Shown piece after piece: positions 33,434-45,224 of a stretch of 64,000 bases of DNA. The DNA is taken from NCBI GenBank assembly GCA_027605045.1, contig JAQFWX010000015.1, positions 852,455 to 916,454 on the forward strand. Direction: 5' to 3'. The notes under the pieces are model-generated. The model saw only the letters and a list, made by a program, of their open reading frames with translations, did no database searches and had not been told where the DNA came from. Position numbers and translations under genes: made by a program. This DNA is from Phallus indusiatus (lineage: Eukaryota; Basidiomycota; Agaricomycetes; Phallales; Phallaceae). The first letter of the stretch is position 1. Each line of letters begins with the position of its first letter.

Positions 33434-35411
33434 ATGTCTACTACATTCTCATACGAATATAAAACCGAAACCTTTAACGGAACTGTCAATGTTCCCACCG
33501 GTATCTTTATCAATAACCAATGGCGTGCTGGAAGTGATAACACTACCATTGAGTACGTCTGTTGAATATACATTTGAAGATGTGATAGGCTAAATCTTCC
33601 TCTCTCAGCCTCATCAATCCGGGTAAGCTCATTTCAATCCAAGATCTAGCGTTATACGCCTTTCACTAATGTGCTTCACTCAGCCAATGGCCAACTCTTA
33701 ACCTCCATATCTGAAGGGACGGCTAAGGACGTTGACCTTGCAGTAGAAGCAGCTCAAAAGGCCTTCGACACCGTGTGGGGGCTTCATACACCCGCCAGCG
33801 AACGTGGAAGGCTACTGAACAAACTAGCTGATCTGATTGAAGCGAATACCGACGAATTTGCAGCATTAGAGAGTGTGAATAATGGTAATGTCATAAACTG
33901 CTAGAGTTTTTTTTTTCGATGTCCAAATTCACCCTGAGTTTCACTATTCAGGAAAGACGTTTATTCATGCAAAAATCCATGATGTTGCTGAAACAATTCG
34001 TGTCCTTCGATATTATGCTGGATGGGCGGATAAAAATCATGGTAAAGTTATGGAGACTAATGAGGGTGTACTGGGATATACTAGACACGAGCCTCTCGGG
34101 GTCGTCGGCCAGATTATACCATGGAATGGCCCACGTAAGCCATCTAAGATTTGTTTCTCAAATGCTTTTGACCGCATTTGCAACTTCTTTTAGTTCTCAT
34201 GTTTGCCTGGAAGATTGGACCAGCGCTCGCGACCGGCAACACCATCGTACTAAAGCCGTCGGAGCTGACCCCTTTGACGGCGTGCAAGGCGGCCGAACTC
34301 AGTGTCCAAGCAGGGTTCCCGCCAGGCGTACTCAACATTGTTACCGGATATGGCAAGGTCGTCGGACATGCTATCAGTTCGCATCCCAACATTGAAAAAG
34401 TCGCTTTCACGGGTAGCACACTTGTCGGACGCGAGATTTTGGTGCAAGCTGCTAAATCGAATTTGAAGAATGTCACACTTGAGCTCGGGGGGAAGAGTCC
34501 TAATATCATTTTTGAGGATGCTGATTTGGACAAGGCTGTCTTTTGGGCTGCCATTGGTATTTTGTAAGTCTCCAAAAACCTTTGGGTGCCAGCTTTCTTA
34601 AGCTCATCATTTTGGCGTACGATCGTAGCGCGAATCATGGTCAGGTTTGTTGCGCGGGGTCTCGGATCTTTGTTCAAGAATCGATATACGACAAATTTGA
34701 ACCGAAATTTGTGGCGGCCGCTAGAGCGATTAAATTAGGCAATCCATGGAATAAAGACACAACTCAAGGGCCGCAAATCTCGGAAGCACAATTTAACGCA
34801 AGTCTTCATTATCTTCTCTCGCTTCCATATCCGATAACAATACGAAACAGCGTATCATGTCTTACATTGAGGGCGGAAAGGAAGCGGGTGCGAAAGTTAT
34901 CACTGGAGGTACTAGACACGGCACAGAAGGCTACTTCATCGAGCCCACCGTCTTTGCGAACACAACAAGTGATATGCGTATTGTACGGGAAGAAATCTTT
35001 GGCCCAGTCGGTGTTTTAATCAAATTCAAAGATGAGGACGGTGAGATACCAATATATTAAACGCTGTACTTTTTTCAAAGATCCTGATCTTTCGGGTCTA
35101 TACAGATGTCGTTAAAATCGCGAACGACACCCTATACGGTCTTGCAGCCGCCGTCTTCTCACAGAACATTAGCCGAGCGTTTTCAGTTGGTCATAGATTA
35201 AAAGCAGGCACGGTCTGGGTCAACTGTTACAATCAATTATTCCCACAAATGCCATTCGGTGGATTCAAGCAATCTGGGATTGGCAGAGAACTAGGGGAAT
35301 ATGCTCTCGCTAAGTAAGTCTATTTTTGAATTTCGAAATTGGGCGCATGTTTTTAATTTGATTATTCTTAGTTATACTGCTGTCAAATCCATGATTGTAA
35401 GGCTTGATTAA
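33434..35411 (+). CDS. NAD(P)-dependent aldehyde dehydrogenase (ALDH superfamily)
   Basis: Oxidises an aldehyde to the acid with NAD(P)+; the substrate is not deducible. Nine exons (33434-33552, 33609-33622, 33684-33884, 33952-34134, 34194-34563, 34629-34797, 34851-35040, 35106-35313, 35372-35411) sum to 1,494 bases, 497 residues, the normal family length. Motifs in order: [10 protein letters not shown] near the N-terminus, [59 protein letters not shown] with the general-base Glu, [20 protein letters not shown] with the catalytic Cys, EEIFGPV, and [20 protein letters not shown]. Exon 2 is only 14 bases. Intron 34798-34850 is GC-AG. No signal peptide, so probably cytosolic. Frame intact throughout. 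Confidence 0.94.
34798..34850 (+). other. GC-AG intron in aldehyde dehydrogenase gene
   Basis: The donor is gcaagt after ttt aac. The acceptor aaacag precedes cgt atc atg, giving the family-typical QFNRIMSYIE. A GT donor does not give the conserved junction. Confidence 0.75.
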
Positions 35412-37235
35412 TTCTAGAAGTCTAGATGTAACCTCAAGAGTAAATAATTATCCATATCCACACGAAGCAATTACTGTATAAGTTAGATAGGAAAACAAAA
35501 CTGTTATACCTCTTTTTGGGCCGATTTGTTTGACAAAGATAACATTTCGTGCTAACACGAACGGGCGAGCGGGCGGCGGTCCAGGCCCTCATCAAGAAGC
35601 ACATCGCATAATTTTTCTCCCACCCCATAATTTGAATGTGCGCCCAAGGATCCAAACTTTCCTACTCAAATTAATTCCCTCCGCACTCTTCAAGACTGTT
35701 CATCGAATCGCAATAATTTTTCCATTATTTTGACGTAATTTAATTGGGTTAAACGAAGCCAAGCTGTATGGATTGCGACAAACTTCACACAGTAGGGTGG
35801 GGTATTGCAGGGATTCCAAGACAATAGGTTTTCGGCATAGAAAACTCCCTGCACGCGCGGGTGTCAATGGGGAATAAACAACACACATACACATGTGGCG
35901 GGTCACTACATGATGACCTTTCCATACAATTACTTGGAGAAATTGTTAAATCAGTTTTGAAAATTCGCACAAACGAGTCTCTTCGGCCTGTGCTCTTTCG
36001 TCCCCTTTCACGTATATTTAGGTACATATGTGTTACGCTGGAGTTCAACATTCAGGCCTGACAGGTCTCAGGGTCCAGGATCAGCATGAATCTCGGAGAT
36101 CCTCATCGAAGATATCGTATAACAAGGGTCGCCGGGATAGATTGTCATTATCTCGATCTAAATTAAATCGAGTCCCCATGTGAACTTGCCTGAGAATTTC
36201 GCGACGGATCCTTTCAATTAACGGGTCCTATAGTGTATACATATAACTTGTGTCGGGGATTGTTCAGATGAAAGCATCCTTCCGTTCTCTTGATAAACTA
36301 TGCACGAAGCCGCCAGTCCTTGGCGGCTTCCAGTTTAGAGTACCACCTAGCGTACAGCGTTGCTCCGACGGCATACCAAGTTTTCTCATTACTTTGAGGC
36401 TCAAAATATTTTGTAAAGACTCGGGTCACCGGGAACAAGAATTCATCCGTAACCGCGTAACCGGGTACTCCGCGGTGATCCTGGAGATTTTAGACTCCAG
36501 AACTCTCCAGAGTGGCTGGAAGATGTGGAGAACCACGGTGAACCTGACTTTGGCACTGTTTTGCTGATCGCAGGTTTATCATTATTAGTTAAGGAGCTCG
36601 CGCAACTATTTTAATTTGACGATACTAATTTGGGTGGACGTCAATAGGAAATGATCAGCAAAGTGAAATGTCAAAACCATTCACTGCGCCATTCAGTATA
36701 CACAGGCGATTTCCGGCTATTATAATAAAACTTACATCGCCATAAAGAAACGTTGCAACTTGAAGTACTGTGAAGGCTGATCCTGGCTAGCTTCTAGCAT
36801 TACATTGAGGCATAATGCATATCGTGTACCTCCTAATCTACACTCTCCTATGCGCGCGATCGCATTACAACTCCAGCATACCTTAACCTAATCGCCCACG
36901 ACTGGCCCAACCATCAATACTGGATAATTAATAATTCGCAGTGTCTCCGAATCGAGCGGAAAAGATTTACATCTTCCTCAAGCTTCTCCATTTTCACGAA
37001 TTTCTCAACAGCTTTGACATGCGATTGAGAATTTCGGTGTCAAGCCCGAGCTACTACTTATATTAGGTCGCGATCGATGGCGTACTTATACAATCATACA
37101 TGTAATTTGCAAAAGACCTGACAATATGCTTTCATATTAGCCATTTAAACCAAAAGCAACCAAAACTATTTATCTGCGAACATGACAAGAAGCATACAAA
37201 TCGAACTACTTATACAGAAATTAGACACAATTCAA
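35412..37235. other. Intergenic, 1.8 kb
   Basis: No supported gene. Contains a perfect 10-bp-stem hairpin (gaagccgcca-gtcct-tggcggcttc) at 36306-36330. The flanking genes converge here (aldehyde dehydrogenase + and heme oxygenase -), so 3' UTRs and terminators are expected. Confidence 0.45.
36306..36330. repeat. Perfect short inverted repeat
   Basis: A 10-bp stem gaagccgcca / tggcggcttc with a 5-nt loop. GC-rich relative to its surroundings. No associated gene end close enough to call it a terminator. Confidence 0.5.
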
Positions 37236-38333
37236 CTAGAGAGCGGAGATCCCTTCCTGCATTTGCATCCATCCACTGAGAGTGTCGCTGTAATTTGCGA
37301 TCCCGCCTTTTCGAATCATTACAAGCAATCCTCCGAGCAGCATAACCAGTGATAGGAATCGAGTAATTGAGAAAGCTGGGAATATTCTTTGAGCTAGAGG
37401 AAGAGGCTTGCTATTCGCTAAGATACTTTCGTCCGGATCACCCTGCAGGAGACTTAGAATCCCTTCATTCAAGCGATAGGCGTGCCTGGTTTCATTAACG
37501 AGAGTCGCTTCGAAAGTGAAGATTAGGATGAATCACTGAATATGGAAAAAAAAGGCTACCTTTTTTCTGCGGATCATCTCCGATGCTACTATTTAATCCA
37601 TCTCGGAACCACTCCTTGATAGTCCGCATATCTCCGATGGTAGCTTTACCTCCTCCTCCCAATTTTTCAAACTGGTACATTTGCACGCCTGATGTATCAT
37701 CGTCGGACAAGTAAAACGTTTTCTGTATATTGCGCTTGATGATTTGACCGCCGCTGAGATCACCAAGATACCGGATGTACGCGTGAGCCAACATTTTTGA
37801 CGGATTGGGAGACGCGGCATGGATAGATGTGATGTATTCCTTTGCTTCAGAAGGTAGCTCGCGAAGAAAGGATGCTGCAATAGGATGATCTCTCCATGCT
37901 GACTCTGGTGTTTGCAGAAGATAGGCGATGTCAGCAGATATACCGGCTGTTCGAGAAAGTAGTCTGGGGTTGTACGTCGGTGAAATGATAGGATCGGAAC
38001 TGTGTTTGTCGAGGGCATTCTCCATAGTGCTTATAACGAAAGGCGGGTCCGTTAAGTCAATGGACATATCATGAAACATACCATGAAGACCTACTCATAA
38101 ACATGCCATAGGATAATCAGATAACGGATGTAGCTTTCTTTAGACAATCTTCCATCAGCACCTGTTAAAAGTCTTGCACCAGGCCAATTTTGAGCTTTCT
38201 CATGGTTTGCTGCGGTCCCCGAGCGCAACACAGCGACAACGCTTTGAGTATAATCTAAAACATCTGTAGTCTAGATTTATGTAAGTCCCTGCTGCGGACA
38301 TTGTCGTAAAAAGCTTACAGAAGAGGTAGACAT
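37236..38333 (-). CDS. Heme oxygenase with C-terminal membrane anchor
   Basis: Degrades heme to biliverdin, CO and iron; HMX1-type enzymes sit in the ER membrane and serve iron recycling. Four exons (38333-38319, 38270-38095, 38029-37560, 37507-37236) total 933 bases, 310 residues, starting MSTSSTTDVLDYTQSVVAVL. Family features: NHEKAQNWPGARLLTG (helix carrying the usual proximal-His region), SYIRYLIILWHVYDTMENAL, ISPTYNPRLLSRTAG, and the distal-helix signature LAHAYIRYLGDLSGGQIIKR. Near the C-terminus, SITRFLSLVMLLGGLLVMIR is a membrane segment, as in tail-anchored heme oxygenases, followed by about 28 residues. The first exon encodes only five residues. The second intron (38094-38030) was placed so that HVYDTMENAL is continuous. 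Intact. Confidence 0.9.
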
Positions 38334-39694
38334 ACTACTAACGCAAGGTGACGTAGAAGAATTGGATAGTATGTTTTAGGTGCAAGGAGAAGGTGAAAAA
38401 CAACATTAAGGCTAGTTGGTAGATTATATACTGATACGAGACTGTGCGCCACGGCTGTCTGTTTGTTTGGCAGTTTGGAACTTGCTTGGTCGTCGACATA
38501 CAGAGCCATCGGAACGAACACGGCGAGCTTTCGGACTTTTCGAACTCAGAAAAGGCCGCTTCTTTCTTCGCGACCATCAATTACAATTCACTGCAGAGCC
38601 ATCTTCAACATTGCTAAGTATCATTCTATATTACTTTGCGCGCGTAATTGATGAAACCACCTGTGCGGATTCACCAAAGCTATTCCCTCCTATTCAATGA
38701 TTATTGCCAAGATATCCTCGAGCCTCGAAAACCCAAAATGGCTATAGAAATGCAGAATTGACAAGCTCATCATTCTTCGTTCTCAAAACAGGGTAACACG
38801 TTGACGATACGCGCGTGTTTCATTCGAATTATAATGAATAGGCAATAATTGAAGTAAAATTTTCCAGCCATCGCTTCTCCGAAGGAATCGTAAGCGGAGT
38901 TGTCATTGCCAATGAGTCTGAATGCAACCACCAAGCTAACCGGTAATTGACATAATTTCATCTCCGTCACCAAATTTTATCTCGGGAGAGAACACAGGAG
39001 GGCGGGGCTTGCCTGCACTCGATAGCACCGAGTATTACTGAGCTGTACTGAGCGGTGTTCGCCGATCGCAACTTCTTTTTCTCATTATTGAGAAATAAGC
39101 AACAGTCAGCTCGAATAAAATACCCATTTAAAATGACGCGACGAAGAGTCAAAGAGTGCGATCATCACGTAAATTTCCTGTTCGTGCTTCAAGTTCGCGA
39201 TCGTGCGGCACACGAACTCGCCGATTTGAACATGGATATCCCATACTTACGAACCCCAACACTGAGTACTGACTGGTAAGCGCACTGGCAACCTTGGTAA
39301 ATACTCAATCGGAATATCAATAAAGCCGTAGAAGAGAGCCGTGGTCACGTTTAATTTGGACTTTCATTGATAGAAATGAAGTTAGGGGCATCGTGACTTT
39401 TCATGTCCCTAAGTTTTAATCCAAACACAAATAGACGACGGGGAAGGGCCTGAGAATGGTGGAGTACATTGGTCCGAGGTTCATAAAACAAATTGACGAG
39501 GTAGGATATCAAAATAACAAAATGTAGCGCTCAAGTACTTACAATACATAAAATATATCCCTGGGAAATGCACTTTCGAGTACAGCATTTGGAGAATTGA
39601 AGTGACAAAGAAGTCTAACTCAATGCTAAGTAATTGATCATATTTCTCAATAGTCCCCGGGTCCTCCCCATTGATATCAGCGGCCCGCCGGATA
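38334..39694. other. Intergenic
   Basis: No supported gene. The first 200 bases are the likely promoter of the heme oxygenase gene. The 67-codon minus-strand frame 38973-38770 has no known domain. Confidence 0.4.
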
Positions 39695-40226
39695 TCACCA
39701 GAGATTCCAATGGTGTACCATGATCATATTTCCAACTTCCTCCGCATGCCCTTCGTCAGGAGTAGCCATCTCTGCAAGGAAGGACTGGTGTACATGTTGT
39801 GAATCGAAGTTAGACAAATGAAGTGACGGCAAGGGCGTATTGCTCTCCTCGATTTTGGCCGAACTGGGACGACGAAGATCAAGAGTAAAGCTAGCCACTA
39901 AGATTGATGCCAGATTTAATGGGACAAGGGGTCAACAATAATACAAAAGTAGGGAACTGAATATCGACCTCACGCGTTTTGCATAGAAGTAAAACCAGCT
40001 AGAAGAAGGGAAGACTAGTCGTTGAATTGATGAGTGAGCGTGTTCAAGTCATAATGGGTGACTGAAGAGTAAAAAGTTTACATTTCTGGGCCCAAACCTG
40101 AGAGAAAAGGATAACAGTCTGTTGGTGAAGCCTAATTTGTTTTCGCCTGAGACATACCCACAGAATTCCCGTGTCGGTGACATTCAAGCTTATATTGGCT
40201 GAGAAGTTATCAGCATGAAACAACAT
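39695..40226 (-). pseudogene. DUF6533-like 7-TM gene D remnant
   Basis: The last exon resembles the family tail: SILVASFTLDLRRPSSAKIE, then PLPSLHLSN and HVHQSFLAEM. Upstream, about 40226-40130 gives FSANISLNVTDTGILWV, recalling the AEN/FSA loop preceding the IFGIIIWKVW helix of gene A. The exons for most membrane segments, including the first five helices, are absent, so this is a truncated relic. Sequence just upstream (40210-40290) also recurs in the 3' flanks of the membrane-protein array. Confidence 0.6.
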
Positions 40227-40393
40227 TGTGGGCTTTGACAGTCTCGAAATAAGTCGGTCATAAATTAATTCTAAATGACGGTATGAACAATATTATTAAT
40301 GCAAAAATAATGTTTGCACCAAATATGAATAATGCCTTAGATCCTGTAACTTTAATGTTAGGTCCATTTGAAATAAACTTTCTGATACTGCTT

Positions 40394-43300
40394 TCATTCC
40401 AAACTCGTCCCCGAGGCTCTTACTCTCCTGGTGCAGGGATCCGCCGTCGAAGGCGGCCCTAGTTGCATAATCGAACTGGGCAAAGCCTGTATGAAGAGAG
40501 CTTTACCAAACAACATAATGTTAGCTAGTTCAACACCCAAGAGCACGCACTCACCTTTTTCAAGTATCGTGAGAAGGGGTCGCGAACAGACACACCCGCG
40601 TTAGTGGCGTTCTGGACGGTTATTTCTGGCCCCCCTTTGTTCGATGTATTATTCGGTGTATTATTAAACCCTCCAGTGCTTAGACTAGGAGGCAAGTTGG
40701 CTTGTCCAGTGCCCCAAGAACTATCCGTGCTAGATCCCATTTCGAGCTCAAGAGTACCTCCATTAAGGAAAAACTCATGGGAAATCCAATTTTTAGTATA
40801 AAGGGTCCCGTTCAACTTGGCAGATTGGGTGTAAATATTCTCAGACGAAAAGTTGTTGGAAATGATAGTGGCGGTAGCTCCGGTTGCTTGGTTTTGGAAG
40901 GTGATGTTAGGGAAGAATGGTCGGGATAGTAGGTATGTGTCTTGTCCTGCTACAGGATAGAAGCCCAGGTGCGTCCAAACCACATACGCTATTCAAGTGA
41001 TTATATAAATGAAACGAAAAAAAAATACTCGGCAAAAAACATACCACCCATAGCACCACTGTCATCGTTACCCGGCAAGCCATTGGTGCTGAAAACAGTC
41101 AGGATTGATAATAGTAAACGTCAATTCAAAGAAGGTAATTACGAGGTATTGAAGAACTGATTCAAAGTTGACATGACCCTATCGACCGTTTTAACTGGCT
41201 GGCCGACATAATTATATAAAAATGTAGGGACTACAGAAAATTGAGCTTGATGATGATAACTTATGTATTTAGATTGTACTCACGAAAACCCGGCTCATCA
41301 CCTGTTTGTTCAAACGAACGCAATTCAGTATCACTAATTTGAAAAAGATGTGCCTACTTTACCAATGTCCTGGTAATAGATAAGCTAATGATCATTTCTG
41401 GAAGGGTAATACTTTTCTTACGTGATATCCAGCGGCAAAGAAGGTATCCAAACGATTACTATTACAAATATTAGTATGGTGGTTTTCATGGATAAGGACA
41501 CGATCTAATTACCTAAACGTTTCCGGTCCGCCCATTAACCCCACCAACCTAGCCATATCATGTGGAACATAGAAACTATATTCCCAAGAACTGGCTTCGT
41601 AAAATTCACCACCGGTAGCGCTCTACCAAATTAATGTAATAAGCATCTATTACGATACGATGGAGAACAAGCCGTACCAGAAAGCAATCATCATGTCCGA
41701 AAACAGGACTGCAATGCGTGGGATTGAAGACACCTCCGGTGTCGAATGACGGATTAATGAACCAGGATCCATTCGCGTTCCGGGGTTGTATGAAGCCGCT
41801 AAAACCGGTATTCGTTACATTCGCGTTCCAGAGATTGACCCAGTCGTTAGAAGCGTTGGTGTATTGGTCGTATAGATCCTGTCGTCCTAAGCCTCGTGCT
41901 ATTAAAGCAATGCTGAAGTCGTTATACACGTATTCTAATAAACGAGATGCACTCCTGTAATAAAAGAAATGAATGAACCATTAGCAAAGTGGTCACGCGG
42001 TCACGTGTAGCCTTCCAAGCTTACCTCGTGTTCGGTCCCTCGTTTGGAGGATTATCGAGAGTATCATTGACAGGCACATAACCGTGAGTACTGCGCGCTT
42101 CAATGCCACCACGACCCTGAACACTAAAGTCTCCTTCGACGGTCGCGTCTTTGATGACAGCCTCCAACCCAGTCTCCCAGTCAATGCCATTCACGATGTT
42201 CTTGACGAAAGAGTCAGAAAGAACAGAGTCAGCATTTGAACCTCCTTGAGTCAAGCCTTTGTCTAGGGACATTCGACAGTCCGGTAGCCACCCGGTATGT
42301 CGGTAGATATCGATGAGAGCGCGGATTACTTCAGCTTGAGCGGTGGGTGCTACAATGGCCCAGAGAGGATGGACGACTCGGAAGGAATCCCTGCAGAATA
42401 GTTAGATATCAAAGAGCTAAGTTGAGCAAGGGATATATACCATATGCAGTAGAAACTGTCGTAATATGGTTCAGTTGAAACCCAAAGGGGATTGTCGCCG
42501 GTTATGTTGGTAGGAGAGATGTGCGTGCGGTAAAGAGAGCTCCAAAAGAGCTGTTGTTCATCTTCGCTGACACCGGTCGCATCAACAGCTATGGTACCTA
42601 AGACGTCGTTCCATGTGTTGCTAATGAGGATGCGTCAGCTATAACGGTATACCACAAAACGAAACTCCGTACCGTGCTGCAGTCTTGATAGAATCGAAAG
42701 CGGTCAGATCGGGAATCTCTTCTTCTGCATAAGCACAAGCCTTAGCCGTGCTCGTCCATGATATCCCCATTCGTACTCTGAGAACATTGTCTGCCTCCGG
42801 CTTGAAGGACAGACCGAAACCAGAAGGAGCCTTTGTCAGAGAAGTGTTGAAACCTGATGCTGAAACGTTTTGGATAGCGCCGTGATTTGAAAAGACAGCT
42901 TGTTGGAAAGCAGGGCCGTCGAAGCAAAAGAAAACTTTGTAGTTTCCTTTACCAAAAGAGGGCAGATATTCTCCGCTTCCGGTGATACGCGTTCCGTTGC
43001 TGGTGGTAGTTACTGTCGCAACACCGACACCTTGAAAGCTACGTGAAAGGTCGGTTGTAACATCTAGTAGCAAGAGCTGATCAGTTGTCCCTTGGGGATA
43101 GGTAAACTGGTGTAGGGCAGCGTGCTGAGTGACAGTGACTTCAGCGGTTATGTTGTTATCTAAAGGAATGTTGACTACAAACAAGGGGTCAGTAATCAGG
43201 CATATCGAAAGCAAAGAGAGCGACTGACAGTAGCCTGGTGCTGCCGTTGGATTCCCGTGTTGGATACCACGAGTATCAGGATCAAAGTTGCAGTTCGCAA

Positions 43301-43634
43301 GATTATTGTCAGCACAGTCTTGATCGGTCAAAGGTAAGAGCGGGAAGTTGCCTAGAGAAGCACCGCCGCCAGTTCCATCGTCGTGCAGCTGAGAGATGCC
43401 GTTTATAGATGAGCCATCGCTGACATATCCAGCCTTGTTGTCGCCAGATAGACTGTCCGCGACGACTTTGACAGATCCGTAGGGCAAGGTAGCGCCTGCG
43501 AAGACATGCCCTCCGTTTCGTGTGCCTATAAACGCGTTGACGAACTGAGATGGGTCTCCCTCACTACCGATTGATGTTGCACAAGTAGCGCTCAACGAAA
43601 CAAGAGCCGAAAAGATTGCTGTCGGCCTCAGCAT
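40394..43634 (-). CDS. Glycoside hydrolase family 92 alpha-mannosidase, secreted
   Basis: Ca-dependent exo-alpha-mannosidase (family activity: alpha-1,2 and related linkages), acting outside the cell on mannans or glycoproteins. ATG 43634 opens a signal peptide (MLRPTAIFSALVSLSATCAT). Exon 1 continues with FVNAFIGTRNGGHVFAGATL and GGGASLGNFPLLPL; intron 43228-43175 follows. Later exons hold WSSLYRTHISPTNITGDN, GGSNADSVLSDSFVKN, the central SHGYVP-type motif STHGYVPVNDTLDN, ASRLLEYVYNDFSIA, GGVFNPTHCSPVFG and the signature GLPGNDDSGAMGGYVVWTHL with GFYPVAGQDTYLL. About ten introns. Frame intact through the junctions I checked. The last exon (ending TGA 40394-40396, tail RASGTSLE) is the least certain part. 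Confidence 0.88.
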
Positions 43635-45224
43635 TTAAAAAAAAGGTATGGAAAAGCACGAATGAAATAAGTGTGGTACTCACTGGAATAAAAGTGGCAA
43701 TTTATAAGAAGGTCACCTTCAAGCCAAAGCCTCATTTATCAGCTGAGCTGATCAGTTCACCATATTGACCTATGTTCAATCCTCAATCGCTTGTTACCAC
43801 TAGTGATTCATCGGCTAACATGTTGCTTGTGAGAAAGATCTGTACAGGCGGCGAGAACAAGGTGAGAACAGTGAACACCCAAAAAAAAACTGTTCGACAT
43901 GAAAATAGCGGTGTTCGTTTACCCCGATCATTACCTGATAATATTATTGCCAAAATATCTCCAACTATAGTAGTCACCTCTGTACATATTCTCCGCTCTT
44001 TAACTTTATGTACTGTAAGGGAGGATCGGACTAGCTACGTGTTTGTTTAGCGCTCGTCGGAGCTCTATTTCCTCATACTTTGCCCACGCCCACACAACAT
44101 TTTCTTCCTTACTCTCGCGTTTCCTTTCTCTTTTCTTTCTTCTTTTATTCTTTCTTCGTTTTTCGACCTCTAATTATGCTTTAGTTCAGATGATAATCGT
44201 TTTATCTCCTGTCATCAGGCTGATAGCCTTTTCTCTGAGATTCGCAGTCATCTCTCACAGTCTCATAATCGGACTCCCATTCGCATTTTTCGCGCCGTCT
44301 ACCTATAGTAGTAAGTAGACTTTAGAGTCCTTCCTAGCCATTTCTTGTGTTATCGCTTATAGTAAAAATAAAACATAGGTTGTAGCGTGGGTGGTAGTCA
44401 GATCCGGGACGTGCTCCAGAGATGAAACAGGATGAAACCCAGATCAGATCGAAGGTGCCGGAAAGTATCAGCGCCAGTGGCACTTCAATACAGCTTACAA
44501 CCCTTTACCGAATCGATATTGGAACTCGGGCTGTGCAGTGCCACAGAGCACTGAGCAACTGATGAAAGGCAGCTCAGCTCAGCTGCCTTTGTAGTTCGAC
44601 CTCAATTACAATCCTTAACTCGTTCGCATAGGCACGCGCTTGATTTCTGGTGTTTCATATATGACATCGCATAATGATCCACTATCGTATCTTCTATGCA
44701 TCGCTTCACACAGAATTCTGGTTGATAGCGAAGATAACGGGAGTTCAGATTCATGAGATTGCCCACGAAGTACTTCACCTAGACGGACTCTGAGCATATA
44801 AACTCGTATGTTATAGAGGTTTCAAATACTACGGTTCGAAAGATGATGCAAAATATGGGAATAGAATTTATGTTACTCGAAACTATAAACTCAATCATAA
44901 AGGCCATTGTTTCTGCATGACTACGGTTAATACAGTGAGTCTACTTTAGTGGGTTCTAATAGATGATCAGCCAAATGATATCCTGGTGATATTATATTAC
45001 ATATTGAATCTTTCCGCGGTAATCGCTGCTTCGTTGAGCAGAATGTTGATAAGCGCCGTAACGTCGCATCGCTGGAGAAGCCTACAAGTCGCTAGTTCAT
45101 ATCGACATTGTTATTATTGCGTATGGGAAATGTATAGCCCAACCGCCCATCATAATAACACCCTCCTTTCTTTTCACCTTCTCCTGACAGTTTGCATTGT
45201 GCATACTCCTTTCGCACTGAAAGA
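43635..45224. other. Divergent intergenic region between GH92 and membrane-protein copy 1
   Basis: Holds the GH92 promoter (43635-43790, recurring in the later array units), a strongly pyrimidine-rich tract at about 44095-44170 of the kind found at fungal core promoters, and the 5' flank of the membrane-protein gene (conserved block catcgctggagaagcc at 45069). A 21-bp palindrome-like aaggcagctcagctcagctgcc lies near 44567. No gene supported. Confidence 0.5.

Noticed and set aside
43990..44500. Possible LTR starting tgtaaggg at 44014 and ending in a cttaca near 44488
   Set aside because: No matching 5-bp duplications flank the candidate ends, and the pyrimidine-rich interior is better explained as promoter sequence.
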